64,000 nt of DNA from Solanum dulcamara (taxonomy: Eukaryota > Streptophyta > Magnoliopsida > Solanales > Solanaceae): positions 18,031,001 to 18,095,000 of the forward strand of contig NC_077239.1 in the NCBI RefSeq assembly GCF_947179165.1, written 5' to 3'. Position 1 is the first letter of the stretch, and each line of letters opens with the position of its first letter. A program made the translations under genes and the position numbers. A model generated the notes under the pieces. That model was not told where the DNA came from, ran no database searches, and saw only the letters and a list, made by a program, of their open reading frames with translations. Below are positions 23,456 to 34,085 of the stretch, in pieces.

Positions 23456-24087
23456 ATGTTCGTCATGGTATGTACAAGATCTGACATTGCACAAGCAGTG
23501 GAAGTGATCAGTCGATACATGGCTAATCCTGGTAGAGAGCATTGGAATACTGTTAAGGGGATCTTGAGATATATCAAGGGTACCTCAGATGTTGCAATGT
23601 GTTATGGAGGATCAGACTTTACTGTTAAAGGTTATGTTGATTCAGATTATGCAGGTGATCTTGATAAAAGTAAGTCCACCACAAGTTATGTGTTTACTCT
23701 TGCTGGAGGAGCTGTAAGCTGAGTTTCAAAACTGCAATCTATCGTGGCTACATCTATGACGGAAGCAGAAAATGTAGCATCTACACAAGCTAGCAAAGAG
23801 GCAATATGGATGCAGATGTTACTGGAGGAGCTCGGGCACAAATAAGAGAATGTTCTCTGTTTTGTGACAGTCAGAGCACTTTGCATCTTGCAAAGAATCC
23901 GGCATTTCATTCAAGGACAAAGCACATACGAGTTCAGTATCACTTTGTTCTTGAGAAGGTGGAAGAAGATAGTGTGGATATTCAGAAAATTCACACTAAT
24001 GAAAACCTAACGGATATATTTACGAAGCCGATCAATAGTAACAAGTTTAAATGGTGTCGATCTTCTATTGGCCTAGCAGAAACGTAA
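23456..24087 (+). pseudogene. Copia 'F' RNase H and C-terminus
   Basis: Recognisable blocks are CTRSDIAQAVEVISRYMANPG, LRYIKGTSDVAMCYGG, GYVDSDYAGDLDKSKSTT (catalytic Asp region), then a TGA at 23720-23722 where Trp is expected. After it come SMTEAE (catalytic Glu region), a TAA and a frameshift near 23850, and the terminal [21 protein letters not shown]...DIFTKPI block in another frame. It ends at 24087, 73 bp before the 3' LTR. Confidence 0.88.
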
Positions 24088-24150
24088 CATTACAGTAATT
24101 GAGTAGAAAGGATGGTGTGAAGACTTAATTGATTCTCAATTAAATCTTCA

Positions 24151-24160
24151 AGTGGGAGAA
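24151..24160 (+). promoter_or_regulatory. Polypurine tract of copia 'F'
   Basis: AGTGGGAGAA lies immediately before the 3' LTR start, the normal place for priming plus-strand DNA synthesis. Confidence 0.8.
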
Positions 24161-24649
24161 TGCAAAGGTTTTTCAAAGTCAAAAAGGGGAAAGGGAAAAG
24201 TAGAAAAAGAAAAGTGGAAAAAAGCAAGAAACAGGTAGGAAACGCGTTTTCTTTTTGAAAAATAGAAAACGCATACCGTCCAACTTTTCCTTTAATTTAA
24301 CGCGTAAACACGTTTTCATCCTCCTATAAATAGAGGGCCTCTTTCCTTCATTTAATTCATTCAGAAAAGTGAGAGTAAAAATACAAAGAGAGTTATACAC
24401 CAAGATAAATATTGTAGTCTTGAGTGTCCTCTTTAGTAGTTGTTTCTTTTACAAGAGAGAAGTGTTAATTGTTGTTTTCTCCTTGTATTTGAGAGCAGTG
24501 TACTCCATATTTTAATAGTGAGATCCTTCTACCCCGTGGTTTTTCCCCTCTATCTGTTAGAGGGGTTTCCATGTAAAATTCTCGTGTCCAATTTATTTTC
24601 ATATCAATTGTCATATCAAACTTTAGTTGTGGTGCTTCCTCCCCAAACA
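24161..24649 (+). repeat. Copia 'F' 3' LTR
   Basis: 489 bp, TGCAAAGG...CCCCAAACA, about 95 percent like the 5' LTR by hand comparison. Most differences are transitions. TATAAATA lies at 24325-24332. Confidence 0.95.
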
Positions 24650-24654
24650 GTTAC

Positions 24655-25937
24655 AGTAAGTTTTTCTTACCAAAATGAGCAAATTTCTTTAATATTATGC
24701 TCCTAATAGCTGATATACACCGAGACTGTAAAAAGAAATTACAGTATGAGGTCACTAAAAAAATATTTACGGGTAACCCTATAAAAATGGGATTTCATAA
24801 TCTTTTGTCATATCAAATACGCCAATAATCTATATTCATAGTAATTTTCCATGACCATTCTGATTTTTAGGGAAACTCATTATCCACGAACTAAATATAA
24901 AGGAAAAATTGTATAATATTGATAATGAGACTAAGAAATTGATGGACACCCTTCATATATTATTGATTGGTAGGTATGTGAAATATATGGGAGATGAGAC
25001 AAGGACACTTCTAGTAGTAGGACATGCTCTCTTAAATGTAGTCCTTCCCTATCTTATAAATTAAAGAACTTGTCATGACCCAAAAAAATTGAAATTTCAT
25101 CTAACATGCATACTGTGAACGAGAAAGGTCTAGTCTTTAATCCTCTATAAATAACCATAGAAAGCCCACACAAAACCTTAGTTAAGTCCCTTTCGACATT
25201 TCCTAACAAATCTAATCAATTATTAAAAGAACATGGGCCCAAGAATAAAGATAAAACTTATGGTTAGGTAAGAAATGCCAATTTATGATACAAAGAAATC
25301 TAATGCAATTTGTCACACAAGTATATGAATCTCATAATTGCGGGTTGTTATCAAAGATGATTTTAGTGAATGTTCTAACAAATTTTGCTAATGATTGAGA
25401 GGATCAAAATACAAGGCCATAACCCAACTTATGTGGATGGTCCAATGTGATCAACTGTCATATTGTGGTTGGCGTAGCTATATTGAAATACTAGTGAAAT
25501 TATCCGTGTTTTGTGCAGGTATAAGAAATATGTAGTATTTAGAATTAAGTCATCAACGATCACCTAAAATTATCTGCATATTTTACTTAAACACCTCAAC
25601 TAAAACTTCCAAATATTGAACATCTCTACTATTCAAAATAGGTACCTATTAAATACTTTTTGATATGGCATCATAGGTGTAATACACATTTAAAAAACGC
25701 GTGAAGCCAAAATAGTTTATTTATAAACCAGTCAAAAAGTGACATGTCAACATTAGAAAAGTTAAAATCTAAACATAAAAAAAAAGCCCCAGCAACCTGC
25801 GTCTTCCCCAACAACCTGTGTCTTCCCCAATTTCATACCATCCAAATACTTTGTATTTCCTCACTGGCGAATCCCTTCTCACCGTCCCCCGCTGCAACCC
25901 TTTTTCATATTCTTTTTCATTCATTCTTTCTACCATC
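24655..25937. other. Unassigned AT-rich DNA
   Basis: No credible coding sequence was found. A TGTCATGACCC at about 25074 looks like the minus-strand terminus of a gypsy LTR, but I found no partner end. The part after about 25540, with TCACCTAAAATTATCTGCAT and GGCATCATAGGTGTAATACAC, resembles dispersed repeat sequence I cannot name. It continued into 29230-29640 before the 25938-29229 insertion. Confidence 0.4.
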
Positions 25938-26600
25938 TGTCACGATTCGAATTTCGATGTGATGGTATCCATCTCAATCCACCTAGATAACTCAGTCCAA
26001 ATCCAAAAAAATGCGAAAATAAAGTGAAAACAGTCTAAATAGATAGGTAAGTATGTAAAAGCGAAAGTTTTAGTGATCTATAATATCCAAATGACTGGTT
26101 ATCACATGTACAACCTCTAATACAATAGAAATGAAAGATAAATACAAGTGTAGATAGCAAGCAGTGAGTACTTAGAAAGCAAGACACTAAACACTGGTAA
26201 AACTAAGTAGAAACAAGTAATCCTAACATGCCATCCAAACCTCCATAACTACAATCTGCAAGCAAAACAACCCAATCTAACAGTACATATAACTCATGTA
26301 GCACGTAAATCAAAGTGCATCTCAACAATTTAGATATGCCAGATAGGTGTCATCAATATCGCATATCTATCGATCACAATTACATTGTAAGGGAAAATAA
26401 TCAGATAATCAAATAGATGAGATGCAATGCAATGAGTGCCCAATGAGATGATGCATGTATGTCCATGCATCTACCACGACATGTGGCACGGCCCCCGATT
26501 ATCATTTAGTATCAACCACGGCACGTGGCATGTCCCTCAAACATTATAAAATAGCAACCACAGTGCGTGGCATGTCCCTCAAATGCAATAAAGTAACAAT

Positions 26601-26962
26601 TGTAGACATTAAAATTTTGTAGGACTCTACAAGACGAGTCGTATTTCTGTTAGAGTTTTTTTGGAGGCTACTCTATCCTAAACCCTAATTCATTCCTATA
26701 CAAATGGTATTATATTCCCTTAAAGAGGCATCTCGAATATTTCGTAAATTCATGAAATATTCATAAAGAGATCAAATCCCAATCTCCTAGTTCGAGAAAT
26801 ACGCCACTAACGACCCTCAAATCATAGAGAAATCATATGAGAGAAGAATCAAAGGAGGAACAGAATTGTACCCATATTGTTTTATTAATACAATATTCTT
26901 GTTTCTTCATATTTTATTTATGGTTGATTTATTTTTCATTTATTTAAAATTTGTTGCAAATA
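26601..26962 (+). repeat. TRIM-like element LTR, left copy
   Basis: 362 bp, ending TTGCAAATA where the partner ends TTGCAAACA. It lacks a segment of about 28 bp present in the right copy. Confidence 0.85.
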
Positions 26963-27127
26963 AGTTGGCACACCAGTGGGACCTAATCTTTCCTTCATCT
27001 CTTCTCTCACAAATCAAATATGCTAATCTGAAGCCCCAAAATTGCAAAGGTGGAGGAATGAGTACTAAGCCTCGTCTTTGAGCTTCTTCAAGTTTACACT
27101 CCGATAAGCCATGAAGTAGGGGGCATT

Positions 27128-27516
27128 TGTAGACATCAAAATTTTGTAGGACTTTACAAGACGAGTCCTATTTCAGTTAGAGTTTCTTGGAGGCTACTCT
27201 ATCCTATTCCCTAATTCATGCATGTATAAATGGTATTACGTGGCGGTGTGTACACCTAGCCCGGGCAATTCCCTTAAAGAGGCATCTCGAATATTTTGCA
27301 AATTCATGGAATATTCATAAGAATATCAAATTCAAATCTCCTAGTTCGAAAAATACACCACTAACGACCCTCAAATCATAGAGAAATCATATGATAGAAG
27401 AATCAATGGAGGAACAAAATTTTACCCATATTGTTTTATCAATAAAATATTCTTGTTTCTTCAGATTTTATTTATGGTTGATTTATTTTTTATTTATTTA
27501 AAATTTATTGCAAACA
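27128..27516 (+). repeat. TRIM-like element LTR, right copy
   Basis: 389 bp. It has extra GC-rich sequence at about 27240-27268 (around GGCGGTGTGTACACC and TAGCCCGGGC) relative to the left copy, and otherwise differs by scattered substitutions. Confidence 0.85.
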
Positions 27517-29234
27517 ACAACCACGATTCATGGCACGTCCTTTGATTCCTCTTTATTTTTCTCTTTCATCATAACTTAGCCGGAATTATTTCACATCGAC
27601 ATAAACATCAATTTGGACTTTAATGATAAGAATCAACCCAAATGCATATGTAAATGCTCATGCAATCAATGGGAATATTATGATATCCAATACCATATGC
27701 AATTCATATCAAGAATATCATAGTGTATTCTCTGCAATGAGTCAACAATGTCAATTAATTCAAGTACATCAATTTATTAAATCAATTTTTTTTCATATCT
27801 CCGATAATCAACCTTAGGTGTATACATGATTAATTATCAACAAAAACTCAAATTCACATAACACGTAGCAAGAATACAAGGTTCTACAAAGCTTACGAAC
27901 GTTTAGAATTCACTTGCTTTAATATCTTTCTTGACTACTCCAAAACATGAGCCTTGCCCTTTCGCCGACACTACGAATCATAAGAATCTAAGAAAATAAT
28001 GATTCACAATCAAATTACCTACCTAACGAAACTAAAATCATAAAATTCGAGCAAAATGGTCAAAAGGGCTAAAAATCCGATTCTAGAAAGGAAGTCTAAA
28101 TCTGGAAATTTTTGGATGAAAAGGTTCTTTGAAGTATTTGAAATTGATTGGTGAAAACGAATTGAAAAATGGAGATCAATCCATTCATAATCCCCATTTA
28201 AAGAAATTTGAAGTTCTTGAAGAAAACCCCCACATTCTAAATCAAAATCACTGATTTAAGGTCAAATTTGAGATATAATTAGTGGGTAATGAATGGTATA
28301 AGATAAAATAGCTTCCCCAAATGATTTTTCACAAAAACCCTTTGAAATCTCCACCTAAGAGCTCCCAATGTCAAAAATGGAGGAAAAGAACTCAATTCCC
28401 GTCTAAGGAAACTCAGGTGTCGCAATCGTGAGGGACAATTTGCTATCACGACTATCGCTTTTGCGGTACCTTGATCACGATCGAAATCCTCCCTTAATGG
28501 AACCTCTTCGCTTTCGCAATGGGTCTATCGCTAATGCGATGGTTGCGAAATTAACTAGTCCATAGCGATCACGAGGACTACTGACACCAAAACTCAGCAA
28601 ATTTTAACACAAGTTCAACTTCCCAAATTGATCCTCGGGATTTGTTCTGAATCCCACGCATACAAACCTTATATGCTACATACTAAATTCAACATTCCGG
28701 ACTCTATGAAATTATCAAAATTCGATAAGTTGCAACGAAACAACTTAAGGCCTGAAAACATAAAATCAGGCTCGGGATCTCTAAAAATTCAACTTAGACC
28801 AATACTAGGGCAAATATCATCTCCCAAATTCAATGGAGTCGTTGAAATTCAATTTTGAGTATCGGATCTCCAAATGTTGAACAAAGTCAATCTTATGATC
28901 AAAGTTTCAAGAAATTCTAACTTAGAACCTCAAATCCTCGATATGACTCCGAATCTGATTCTTTCAACTCTCCTTGATCAAATCTACATTTCAGAGCTGA
29001 TGAAATAGAAGGAATTCTATTCCGAGACCCAAAACTTCGAATGATACCAAATACCACTTTTAAGATACTTAAGCCCTCAAATTTCAAACTTTACCAAATA
29101 TCTTGACTAAATAAAGAATTTCACACAACCGACTTCGAATACTACTCAAACACGACTCATGTAACTACCGGAAGGGGTAAAGTAGTCATTTTGTAAAAAT
29201 GACAAAAAATGACCTACAGGGTCAGTACACCATC

Positions 29235-30519
29235 ATTCTGCCACCACTAATGTCATCGTCGTTATCTTCGCCGGATCGAGAACCACCAACTTTACAAATA
29301 ACTAGAAAAAACATAAAGAATTAAAAGAGTTGATTGACAAAGATTTTCATTAAGGTTGTAGAACAAAATTTCATCAAAAATATAAAAACTAAATTGGGTC
29401 AAAAAAGAATCCGACAATACTCTTTTTTTTCAGCAAGAATCTGATTTTTTTTCTTTGAAATTGTTAGAGAATTCTAATTTAAAAAACCCACAACACAGGA
29501 AGAAAAAGAAGAAGAAAGTATCAATAAATTTGAATTGATGTTTGAAGAAGGGAGTGAGATCGGAGAAATGGCAGTGGCGTGTTGAGGGGTATCAAAATAA
29601 AGGGGGGGGGGGGGGAAGAGGGGAGGGCATAGGTGGATGGGTGGTATGCATATATATACGGTTCAGTGTACGTGCTTTGCACACGTTTCTTACGTCAATT
29701 AAAAAATTCATATACAATAAAAATATAATTATTAAAAGTAGTGCAATTTACTCTAAAATAAATGTTATACGTATCTATTTAAATGGTATAAGCAATTAGT
29801 GTTTAACCAAATCTTTTAAAAATGTTTCTAACCGACTGTTTGATCAAACTTCTCAAATCGATTTATTTTGGAAAGCATAAAAAAATATTTTTAGAGGAAA
29901 TCTATTTTTTTATCTTTTGAACATAGTTTCTGCTACTTCCCCAAAATACTCATTTTTTCCCCAAAAACTTATTCAAACGCCTCACTTGTTTTTAAACAAA
30001 CCCTTTTGAGAAGTAATTAGTATTTGATCGATCGTTTTGTGAGTATTTCTAATTGTATTTTTAAAATCAATTAAGCTTAATTAATTAATATTTATTGTGT
30101 AGCTTTTTTTAAAAAAAATTTACCTTATTTTTAAGATTACAAATTTCATACATGTATATTCGTTCACTTAAAACTTCTTTTAGATTTAGTAGTCTGTATT
30201 ATTTCACCATGGAAAATTTAAGCATTAATTTTATAAAGAAACTATTATTCTTTCGGAAATATCACATAAGGCGCTTAAAACTCTTTTTACTTAGTTGAAT
30301 AGTTTTTAACTCCAATGAAAATTTCAGATTTAGAAAGAAAATAAATTTGATTAAGAACACTATGTACTATTTTTAATTAGAGTACAAGGCGGACTCAACT
30401 TTCTTTCATGATTATTTTCTATAATTATAATCTATATTTAAAAGGTGTAGTTATAGTCTGTAAGTACTATATTTTTTTATCATATATTTTAGAGAAAGCC
30501 CCTCAGGCCTCAGGCAAGA
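29235..30519. other. Unassigned AT-rich DNA with a G14 homopolymer
   Basis: No coding sequence or LTR terminus is convincing. A run of 14 G occurs at 29602-29615 inside a purine-rich stretch. Short open frames here have no recognisable features. Confidence 0.4.
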
Positions 30520-31509
30520 GTAGTGATGTAGTGTAGCGTGGATTTACGGTACTTGTAATGCTTTCAATTTGGGATTTTGTGAGTCTTTTAAGTATTTGTC
30601 AGTAGATGGACTGTTTTTTGTCTTTGATTTGCGAGAAAATAGCATTCGACATCGGAGAAGGAGAAGACAATGTTAGTAATGTATTTTTGGCCATCTACGA
30701 GCCAATCTACGAGTCGTGGTCCTTTTCACAAACCGCAGGTGGAACTTGTAGGGGAGATGTCTTAGGAATTGAAGTCAAGTATGAGCTACGAGGAGAAGCA
30801 ACGAGCTATAGGAAACTCAACGAGTTGTACATGCTGGTTCGTACATGAGATTTATAGATGTGAAAATATAAGACTTAGACTGCGAAGGAACAGGACGAGC
30901 CATAGATGGACGTACGACACATAGGTCCTATTCGTAGACAAGGTACCGAGGATAGGATAAACACTTCTTTTCATGAATAGACTCCATGAGCCATCCAAGG
31001 ACCTACGACCTGTAGGTCGTGAGTCGTCGATGCTGTCGAACCAACTTTTCCTACTTGTCCTAGATTTCTTTGTTTAGGATTAGATGTCTATAAATACACT
31101 TTTTCTGTTGTACTTATTTTATGTGTACATTTTTGAGTTTAAGAGATAAGCATAATGTTATACCCCGTGTTTCTGAACTTCGGAAAGACTTCTTAAACTC
31201 CATAAAAGTTGCCACGTGACCCCGATTAGATACAACGCTATCAAGTAACTCTAAAGAAAGGAGAATGAGATACCCCATAATAAGGAAGATTGGAAATAGG
31301 TATATAAGAATCCGGAAGGAGTTGGAGGCCAAGGAATGGGTCGTAGGACTCGATTTACTTGCATAAGCTACCAACTTGGATGTCTTACGTAATTAAGCCA
31401 CTTGAGTAAACGTTGAGCTTAAGTAGCAAGGAATACATAGGCTCTTGGAGTGAGATGAGATTACGAACCCACCGAAGAGAAATAAGGAGACGATGCGCCT
31501 ACTCGAAGC

Positions 31510-31570
31510 AAGTAGGTGATGCACCTACTTGGACAAGTAGGTGATGCACCTACTTAGGGTCAAGTAGGTG
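31510..31570 (+). repeat. Short tandem palindromes AAGTAGGTG-ATG-CACCTACTT
   Basis: Two complete copies of a 21-base palindrome-with-spacer (31510-31530 and 31535-31555) are followed by a third left arm at 31562-31570. Each would form a 9-bp-stem hairpin. They lie in the U3-like half of the solo LTR. Confidence 0.85.
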
Positions 31571-33524
31571 ATGTAGCAGCTTGGGTGGACCCCACGCTGC
31601 CACGTGGCAGCCAAGGATTGGAGGCATGATTGAGGTGGCGCCCTAGGGGGATTCCATGTGTCACCCCTAGGGTCTTTCACATGTCACCTTCTAAGGAGGT
31701 GTATATATATGTTATATGCTGGAGTATATCTCATTTTCAGCACTTCTAACTTAAGATAATTGAGAGAAAAACGCGAGAGCAAGAAAGGGCAGCCACGGGT
31801 TGCTCCAATTCAAGGTAAGCTCCGATTTCATTCTGTGAATTAATTATTTAAGGTACCTTGCGGTGATATAGCGATGTTTAATAACGAAAAATTTCTATCT
31901 GGGGCAGTGAAGAAGAGACACAAATAGGCCACTACTTTTCAGCATACTAAGAGAACTTCCGAGACAAGTTTTAGTAAGTTTTAGCAAGGTATGGCTTGGT
32001 TCTATTCTCCCACGTTTTGGTAAGGGTTTGGACATGTTATAAGAGTGTTAATGATGTAAATTTATGGTTTGGAGCATCACCAAATGGATATCAAGCAGCC
32101 ACGAAATTTCAGCCGCAACTAGAGAACTTCCGAGGTGACTTTTGGCAAGTTTTAGCCAATTTTGGGTAAGGTAAGGGTTTTTATTTCAATTTGGGGTTTA
32201 TGGTGTTGTTATGAAGTATATTATATGTTGTTTAAGTAGCTGGAAATGTAAAAATATCATGGAGATGCTTGACATTAGAAATATCCTAAAGGGAAGTCGT
32301 TGTGCTTAAATTGAAGTCGAGTAGAATGTTGTACTTATGGTGCTGCGACTGTAGGTGATGTTATGGTATGTTGTAGGGATGTAACACATTATAATGAAGG
32401 TGTGTGTGCTTCTGGTTACAGCCATGTAACCCTCCATTACGTATGATTAAAGGTGTTACCACAGGGAGACTAGAAACCCTATTTTAGATATCGTAATTTT
32501 GAGCTAGTCGTTGAAAGTTTGTATTATGTAATGTTGATATGAGTTGCCTGTATATATGCTGCAGGGTGTTGTTGTTGGTTGGATATAGTGAATAGGGGTG
32601 TAATTGGATGTTCGGATAGGGCAAGTTACAGAGGAGATGCTGCCCAAATTCCGTTAACTTTTAACTAGTTAATAGACTAGTCGAGACTAGTCAAGAAAGG
32701 AAAATAAGGAATTGGTTTCTATGGTTAGTTGGTGGTAGAATTGCAAGTTGGAAAGTTGAAGGACACTAACCCTAGTATTACTTTCGTGTTAAATAGGTTA
32801 AAGAAGTAACGAAGCGAGCTTGGATGCGAGTAATCCATAACAGGTATGTGAAGCTTTCTCTTGGCATGTTTTAGATATAAGTATGTAGAGCTATTCTTCT
32901 TTTCTTTTGGCATGTCTTAGGTATAAGTTATGAATGATTTGTATATAAAATGTGGGGATAATTCCACTCATGAAACTCCAAATGTAAGTCATAGGCTTTA
33001 CTCGCTTTGTGATGTTAAGACTCTTATAATAGTTGAGTTATTGCCTTTTAAGGCTGCTAGATCATGAACAATAGTATATACAAGGCTTGTCTCTTCTTCC
33101 TTTTGGAATGTCTTAAGTTTAAATGCAATGGCATGTGAGATGAGGTGGAGGTATTTCCAGTTATAAGCTCCGGGTATAACTTATGACTTTTATGCATTAC
33201 TTGATGTTAGAATGCTTACAGTAGTTGAACTACTACCCTCGAGTCTCCTATCTGATGAATAATAATTGAATGCATCAGCTCCTATTTTGAAGGTCTCTAC
33301 GATGACAAACGTCTCTACTCCCATAAGCTGTTTAACCTTGACTCGATACACATCTATGATTCCTGAAACTCCAGCTAATATGACCCCGAATGGTGTTTAG
33401 AAGGTACTTAAGATGATTACTACTTTGGTCTTCAGTTGATGATTCACTTGACTGTTTCATCGAGTCTCTGATGATGATGTAAATTGTATATGGTTTCTCA
33501 CTACTCTGCTGAAGTACACTAATA

Positions 33525-34085
33525 AATTCACCGCATCCCATGAAGGGCCGGGAATGATAAATTCACCGCGTCCCATAAAAGGTCGGGCATGATAAATTCA
33601 CCGCATCCCATGAAGAGCCAGGCATGATATATGATGAAATGATTATTCACCACATCCCATGAAGGGTCGGACATGATAAATGATGAAATGTTGATTCACC
33701 GCGTCCCATGAAGGGCCGGGCATGATATATGATGAAATGATTATTCACCACATCCCATGATGGGCCGGGCATGATAAATGATGAAATGCTAATTCACCAT
33801 GTCCCATGAAGGGCCGAGTATGATATATGATGAAATGATTCTTCACCGCGTCCCATGAAGGGCTGGGTATGATAAATAATGAAATGTTGATTCACCGCGT
33901 TCCATGAAGGGTCGGACATGATATATGATGAAATAATTATTCACCGCATTCCATAAAGGGCCGGGCATGATAAATGATGAAATGCTGATTCACCACGTCC
34001 CATGAAGGGCCGGGCATGATATATGATGAAATGATTATTCACCACATCCCATGAAGGGCCGGGCATGATACACGATGAAATGAAA
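33525..34085 (+). repeat. 49-bp minisatellite with alternating two-monomer order
   Basis: The unit holds a core of the form TTCACC(G/A)C(A/G)TCCCATGAAGGGCCGGGCATGA and a spacer ATATATGATGAAATGATT. From about 33650 to 34080, units with spacer GATATATGATGAAATGATTATT alternate with units reading GATAAATGATGAAATG(C/T)TGATT, giving a 98-bp higher-order period over about nine units. At the left end spacers are shortened. Confidence 0.85.

Larger units (their letters stand above)
19403..24649 (+). mobile_element. Complete Ty1/copia retrotransposon 'F' (Tork/Tnt1-like)
   Basis: The element has two LTRs (19403-19895 and 24161-24649), an exact 5-bp TSD GTTAC (19398-19402 and 24650-24654), a Met-tRNA primer site (19897-19908), a purine tract before the 3' LTR and a gag-pol in the order gag, protease, integrase, RT, RNase H, which is diagnostic of copia. 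Total length is 5247 bp. By hand I count roughly 25 differences between the LTRs, about 5 percent, so the insertion is not recent. Gag-pol is broken by stops, frameshifts and a SINE fragment. It landed 54 bp beyond the edge of copia 'E'. Confidence 0.95.
26601..27516 (+). mobile_element. Compact non-autonomous LTR element (TRIM-like)
   Basis: Two direct repeats (26601-26962 and 27128-27516) begin TGTAGACAT(T/C)AAAATTTTG and end TTGCAAA(T/C)A. They enclose only about 165 bp with no coding capacity. A primer-site-like TTGGCACACCAGTGGGA follows the first repeat, and a purine tract GAAGTAGGGGGCA precedes the second. The flanks ACAAT and ACAAC match at four of five bases. Total 916 bp is the size class of terminal-repeat retrotransposons in miniature. 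It must have depended on enzymes of another element. Confidence 0.85.
25938..29229 (-). mobile_element. Minus-strand gypsy solo LTR with perfect TSD, carrying a TRIM-like element
   Basis: On the plus strand it begins TGTCACGATTCGAATTTCG and ends ATGACCTACAGGGTCAGTACA, so on the minus strand it starts TGTACTGACCCTGTAGGTCATT. That resembles the LTR starts at 3834 and 63699. Exact CCATC copies flank it (25933-25937 and 29230-29234). With the nested element removed it is about 2.4 kb. It has no coding, primer site or polypurine tract of its own, so it is a solo LTR. Confidence 0.92.

Noticed and set aside
25074..25084. Minus-strand LTR terminus TGTCATGACCC
   Set aside because: The motif fits a gypsy LTR edge, but no matching TGTAACACC-type partner end or TSD was found nearby. 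Left as unassigned.
29542..29799. 85-residue glycine-rich frame
   Set aside because: It is produced by the G14 homopolymer and purine-rich run, with no domain.
30606..30848. 80-residue open frame beginning MDCFLSLICEK
   Set aside because: No recognisable domain; it lies inside a probable Tat/Athila-type LTR and has no supporting promoter, intron or homologous context.
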